DNA from: VFZP01 sp043755595
GTDB taxonomy: Bacteria; Acidobacteriota; Terriglobia; Bryobacterales; Bryobacteraceae
Reading direction: 5' to 3'
DNA length: 10,971 bases
NCBI GenBank assembly: GCA_043755595.1
Contig: JAYUSQ010000282.1
Coordinates: 1 to 10,971 of the forward strand
The position numbers and the translations under genes were made by a program. The notes under the pieces were generated by a model. That model was not told where the DNA came from. It made no database searches and worked only from the letters and a program-made list of their open reading frames with translations. Shown in pieces: positions 7,924-10,971 of this stretch (within the stretch, counting starts at the first letter, position 1; each line of letters starts with the position of its first letter).

Positions 7924-8682
7924 TTAGGGCCGGTAGCTCAATTCCGGCACATACCGGGAGATGTCGAACTGGGCGAATGAAGTCATAGGACGCGCTTTCT
8001 TGAGGTACGCGTTGTAGTGGTCCTGTCCTCCCATGGCCGTCACGATTGGCGGCGTTCCGTCAACATCGGCCCACTTGTCCACGCCGACCGTGATCCGCAG
8101 TTCATAAGACGGCGCTCCGAATCTTGCCTGCGCTACGGCGAACACCTTGATCTCCGACTTCTGAACGGCCGGGAACAGGTCGCTCTTTAGCAGCGCAAGA
8201 TAATCGCTTACCTTGTCCGGGTGAACGTGGACCTTGACGCTCTGAATCATTTTCGAAGGCTCGGCTTGGCGCGGCAGGCTCAGTGCCGTGTTCACCTGCA
8301 TGATTACCCGATCGTACTTCTCGACACAAGACAGGATCCGGCGTCCGATTGCCGTCAGTTCGACCTGAACATCCTTGAGCTTCGGGTCATTGTTGCGCGT
8401 GACATCGAACTCGGCCCACTTGGAGCTGTAGCTCACCGCCAGATACTCCACCGGCCCGGTGGCTCTTACCCACATGCTGTAACCCTTGTCATACCCGGCC
8501 TTCTTTAGAAGGGCGTTGTATTCTTTGACAGCGCCAGTGAAATCGCCCACGCGGTCCGGCTTGACAGTGTAGGTGGTGGTGGAGCGAATGCTTGGCGTGG
8601 ACTGCCCGAATACGGGCCATGCCAGGCAGGAAATCATTGTGACCGCTCCAGCCAGCGTAGCTTTACCAAAAACTCGAATCAT
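7924..8682 (-). CDS. secreted protein with two dimeric alpha/beta-barrel (ABM/NIPSNAP-like) halves
   Basis: 252 residues from the ATG at 8682, which has a strong AGGAAG Shine-Dalgarno 8 nt upstream; an in-frame ATG at 8712 would add 10 residues but has no such site. Residues 1-27 are a Sec signal peptide (IRVFGKATLAGAVTMISCLA then WPVFGQ). The mature part appears duplicated. Half 1, from about 35: TYTVKPDRVGDFTGAVKEY, later KWAEFD. Half 2, from about 147: SVKVHVHPDKVSDYLALLK, later DKWADVD. Each starts with a beta strand, then PD(R/K)V and an amphipathic helix, as in small ABM or NIPSNAP-like ferredoxin-fold domains that pair into a barrel. No catalytic residue can be assigned. The gene lies 53 nt downstream of the heme/copper protein gene on the same strand and is probably co-transcribed with it. 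Function unknown: a small-molecule binding or accessory protein of the oxidation cluster is the likeliest reading. Confidence 0.75.
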   Translation of the reverse strand: MIRVFGKATLAGAVTMISCLAWPVFGQSTPSIRSTTTYTVKPDRVGDFTGAVKEYNALLKKAGYDKGYSMWVRATGPVEYLAVSYSSKWAEFDVTRNNDPKLKDVQVELTAIGRRILSCVEKYDRVIMQVNTALSLPRQAEPSKMIQSVKVHVHPDKVSDYLALLKSDLFPAVQKSEIKVFAVAQARFGAPSYELRITVGVDKWADVDGTPPIVTAMGGQDHYNAYLKKARPMTSFAQFDISRYVPELSYRP

Positions 8683-8735
8683 TGTCGTTCTTCCTTTCAA
8701 ATTACCGGCCAAATTCTCGATATTCTTCCGCTCCC

Positions 8736-10083
8736 TTATGGTTGCGGCTCAGTTACACGCGCCGGTTCCCGGGCGGTAGCCACCTTCTTCGGCGCCTCTA
8801 ATAAGTCCTTCAAGTCGATCTTGGGATCGAAGGCGACCACGACGAAGCCGATCGCCATTTCCTCCCAACTCTGGTCGCCCCACCGGACCTCGGACTTAGG
8901 ATCCGGGTTGGATGGATTATTGGCGGAGTTATCGAACCACAGCGTCGCTTCCACCCTGGTGCCCTTGGGCAGAATCTTAGTCGAAGCCGGCTTGTAATTA
9001 TGCTGCCAGTTGAAATCGTATCGGGGCACGCTGAGCAACGCCTCGGTCTCGCCGGCCGGGTAGACGGCCCGCATCTCCGCCCCCTTGCCGCGGACGTGCA
9101 TGTGCGGCGCCAGATAGACCACTTCGACATCGGACTTCAACGTGACGGCAGCCTCCACGCGATGATTCGCCGCGCCCGGTGGAATCACGAAGTCGCCTTT
9201 CGCCGCTCCCAGGGTATAGACGCGCTGCCGGGGCGGCTCGGCGGCGAAGATCAGTCCGACCTTCGACCGGTCCTCGGCGGCCTTGCCGTTGGTGGTGTAG
9301 TGCAGCGACAAGATCAGGTCGGATCCCTTCTTCAGTAGCCGGGCCTGCCCAGGTTGTAGCTGGTCCGCCAGCGCCCCGGGCACGTAGCCCGCGACGCGCT
9401 CGTCATTCAACGAACCTTCTTCCAACCGGTCGCCGTCACTCGATCGTTTCGTCTTACCGTTCCGGGGCGCGGGGACGAAGGGTTCGCCGATCGGGTATTC
9501 CCGCAGCCATTTCGAGCCGGGCTCCCGCGCAAAAGCGACGATGTGATGCACGACGGCGCGGTTCCCCGGGCGGATCTCCGCAGCCTTGACCCAGCGATCT
9601 TCGTTGAAATTGGTGGGAATGATCATATAGGTGTACTCGATGACGCCTGACGCAGGGATCCGATAACTGATCGGCATCTCAAACACCACATCCGGCTTGC
9701 CGATCTGCCAGCCTTCGACAAATTGCCGCAGCGCGGGCGCGTCCTTGGGATTGCCTTCTGCGGCGCCCGTTTCCGCCCAGCTTTTCAGCGTCTCTATTTC
9801 AGCCGCCGTAAGCGACGGATCGTTTCTCCATTTCCCGACCTCGGGAGCCGCGGACCACGGAGGCATCTTTCGCGTCAGCACGGAATCTCGGATCGCCTTG
9901 GCGAACGGCCGCGTCTGCGCGAACGTCTGCAGCGGCATGGGACCAACCTCGCCAGGCCGATGGCAGCCCTGGCAGCGGTTTTGCAGAATGGTGGAACGTC
10001 ACTTTGGGCGGATTCGCGTTCAGCGATTGCGCGTGGGCCGCTACGCCGCAGAGGATGACGCCGGCCAGCAGGAATTGGGGCAT
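8736..10083 (-). pseudogene. secreted cytochrome c / PHM-like copper monooxygenase-type protein, frameshifted near 9990
   Basis: Two frames are needed to read one protein. The first, from the ATG at 10083 (AAGGAG 9 nt upstream), gives a signal peptide (PQFLLAGVILCGVAAHAQ) and NPPKVTFH. The second, from about 9989, continues ILQNRCQGCHRPGEVGP and runs to the TAA at 8736. One extra base (or two lost) near 9990-9994 joins them; the product would be about 448 residues. The second frame carries one heme c motif (CQGCH, 9974-9960). It then carries the six copper ligands expected of peptidylglycine alpha-hydroxylating monooxygenase folds. Counted from the internal Met at 9938 these are His131-His132 (VVHHIVAF), His213 (SLHYTTN), His279/His281 (APHMHVRG) and Met361 (WEEM). 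Expected site: periplasm. It could be a real pseudogene, a consensus error, or a gene rescued by slippage. A translation beginning at 9938 would lack export signal and heme. First gene of the leftward cluster, divergent from the sigma factor gene. Confidence 0.8.
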
Positions 10084-10127
10084 GTTCTGTCTCTCCTTCT
10101 TGTCTTGTAAGGGGCAATCCGCGGAAG

Positions 10128-10152
10128 AAAGTGTTCATGGCTCGAACACTTT
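10128..10152. promoter_or_regulatory. perfect 9-bp inverted repeat, candidate operator in the divergent promoter region
   Basis: AAAGTGTTC (10128-10136) and GAACACTTT (10144-10152) are exact reverse complements with a 7-bp spacer. The site lies 22 bp before the sigma factor ATG and 44 bp before the ATG of the heme/copper gene. A possible sigma-gene -10 (CATAAT, 10155-10160) lies just beside it, so a bound dimer could block or guide polymerase in both directions. The binding protein is not identified. A transcribed hairpin is the alternative reading. Confidence 0.5.
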
Positions 10153-10174
10153 GTCATAATTCTTTCTGGGTGCA

Positions 10175-10750
10175 ATGGATTCCGCTTCGCCGAACATCAC
10201 GCAATTGCTAACGGCCTGGAAGGACGGCGACGAGGATGCCCTGGCGCAATTGACGCCGCTGGTCTATGGCGAGCTCCACCGGCTGGCGAGGGGTTATCTT
10301 TCGGCAGAGCGGTCGGGGCACGTGCTCCAGCCGACGGCCCTCGTCAACGAGGCTTTCGTCCGTCTGCTGGATTGGCAACCGGACGGATGGCAGAACCGGG
10401 CTCATTTCTTCGGCGTCTCAGCCACACTCATGCGGCGAATCCTGGTGCAATTCGCACGAGAGCGGCAAACCGCTAAGCGCGGCGGAAACGGGATTCAGGT
10501 GTCGCTGTCGGAGGCGGCCGGGATCGAGGCGCGGCAGGATCCCGATCTGCTGGAGTTGGACGATGCGCTGGTGAAGCTGGAACTACTCGATCCGCGGCAC
10601 GCGCGTATCGTGAAGTTGCGATTTTTTGGCGGGCTCAGCCTGGAAGAAGCCGCGGAGGTGATGCAGGTTTCGCAAAGCACCGTCAGGCGCGATTGGGTAG
10701 TGGCGAAGGCGTGGCTGCACCAGCAGTTGAGCGGAGCAAAACAACCATAG
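10175..10750 (+). CDS. ECF-type RNA polymerase sigma factor (TIGR02999-like, kinase-associated family)
   Basis: 191 residues. Sigma-70 region 2 spans about 8-97 (ITQLLTAWKDGDEDALAQL, then HVLQPTALVNEAFVRLLD and RAHFFGVSATLMRRILVQFA). Region 4 spans about 128-186, with the helix-turn-helix LSLEEAAEVMQVSQSTVRRD (155-172 core). The H-x-L-Q-P-T-A-L-V-N-E-A signature and the R-A-H-F-F-G stretch are characteristic of the TIGR02999 sigma group. In Acidobacteriota and Planctomycetota these are often encoded beside Ser/Thr kinases rather than anti-sigma factors. Here no intact kinase follows; only a possible remnant is seen at 10764-10860. The start is supported by alignment to the family N-terminus; the Shine-Dalgarno is weak. 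It is divergent from the heme/copper gene and shares the inverted repeat, so it may regulate that cluster, which is inference. Confidence 0.93.
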   Translation: MDSASPNITQLLTAWKDGDEDALAQLTPLVYGELHRLARGYLSAERSGHVLQPTALVNEAFVRLLDWQPDGWQNRAHFFGVSATLMRRILVQFARERQTAKRGGNGIQVSLSEAAGIEARQDPDLLELDDALVKLELLDPRHARIVKLRFFGGLSLEEAAEVMQVSQSTVRRDWVVAKAWLHQQLSGAKQP

Positions 10751-10763
10751 GTGCGCGCCACGA

Positions 10764-10860
10764 ATGGAATGGCAAGACGCGCCGAAAAAGGGCAAATGCG
10801 TGGTCGAACCGGTGTTCAGATAGATCAACCCAGCGCGGGAATTCGTCGATTCCCTCTAGT
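10764..10860 (+). pseudogene. possible decayed N-terminus of a Ser/Thr kinase gene
   Basis: Starting 13 bp after the sigma factor stop, the frame from the ATG at 10764 reads MEWQ, then VVEPVFR, a stop, INPAREFVDSL and another stop. This resembles the helical leader of kinases encoded after such sigma factors (pattern W-x-x-V-x-x-x-F-x-x-A-L-x-x-P-P-x-E-R-x-x-F-L-D). The intact kinase in this window has the equivalent IGQLFDEVLKHPPGERAAFL. The spacing and position match what is normal for the family, but two in-frame stops and lost residues make it non-coding. The match is short, so chance resemblance is possible. Confidence 0.33.
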
Positions 10861-10871
10861 ATATCGTTTCA

Positions 10872-10970
10872 CTAAAAAGTAATCTCATCAAGAGCGCCAA
10901 ATTTTCTCCAGCGATGCACCATCGGCGCGGCATTGATCTCAGCGATCCCACGTCGAATCCGCTGCTTCAA
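10872..10970 (-). CDS. partial reading frame entering from the right edge, possible transposase tail
   Basis: On the minus strand the frame is open from the right edge to the TAG at 10874-10872, giving 32 residues (LKQRIRRGIAEINAAPMVHR, then WRKF and a short end). The LKxRI...I...M..R-W pattern weakly recalls the C-terminal tail of DDE transposases of IS630-like elements, but I cannot confirm it from so little sequence. If true, an insertion sequence may have ended the kinase remnant at 10764-10860. It could also be an unrelated gene tail or non-coding. Confidence 0.25.
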   Translation of the reverse strand: MKQRIRRGIAEINAAPMVHRWRKFGALDEITF

Positions 10971-10971
10971 T

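Noticed and set aside
8683..8712. Upstream ATG (8712) as start of the barrel protein
   Set aside because: It would put a charged stretch before the signal peptide, and the AGGAAG ribosome site fits the ATG at 8682.
9799..9990. Continuation of the 10083 frame past the break as a separate small protein
   Set aside because: After KVTFH the sequence is Arg/Ala-rich and unrelated to any family, while the other frame carries the heme and the conserved domain start.

Overview
The window looks like chromosomal DNA of an Acidobacteriota bacterium, most likely near Solibacter/Bryobacter. This is inferred from the GC-rich bias and the gene families: Ser/Thr kinases with C-terminal TolB-like propellers, a kinase-associated ECF sigma factor, a multiheme cytochrome with TPRs, and a heme c/copper-monooxygenase-like protein. 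No rRNA, tRNA, CRISPR array or complete mobile element was seen.

Layout, left to right. (1) 2-1090 (+): 3' part of a kinase/TolB-like propeller gene that begins outside the window. (2) 1079-3166 (-): seven-CxxCH multiheme cytochrome lipoprotein with about eight TPRs; its stop lies inside the end of gene 1. (3) 3167-3394: divergent intergenic region. (4) 3395-6304 (+): complete membrane-anchored Hanks-type Ser/Thr kinase with a predicted extracytoplasmic propeller. (5) 10083 down to 6366 (-): a gene cluster read leftward. It holds a secreted cytochrome c/PHM-like copper protein broken by a frameshift, a secreted protein with two apparent dimeric alpha/beta-barrel halves, a hairpin terminator, and a GMC-family FAD oxidoreductase. 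(6) 10084-10174: divergent intergenic region with a perfect 9-bp inverted repeat. (7) 10175-10750 (+): ECF-type sigma factor. (8) 10751-10971: no intact gene; a possible decayed kinase N-terminus and a short minus-strand reading frame entering from the right edge.

The genes suggest signalling plus extracytoplasmic redox chemistry. The leftward cluster could be an oxidation module: the copper centre of a PHM-like enzyme oxygenates a substrate with electrons possibly supplied by its own heme c domain, and a GMC enzyme oxidises an alcohol or sugar. Its substrate cannot be read from the sequence. The main anomaly is the frameshift that separates the signal peptide from the heme motif. An annotation starting at the internal ATG at 9938 would miss both the signal peptide and the heme.
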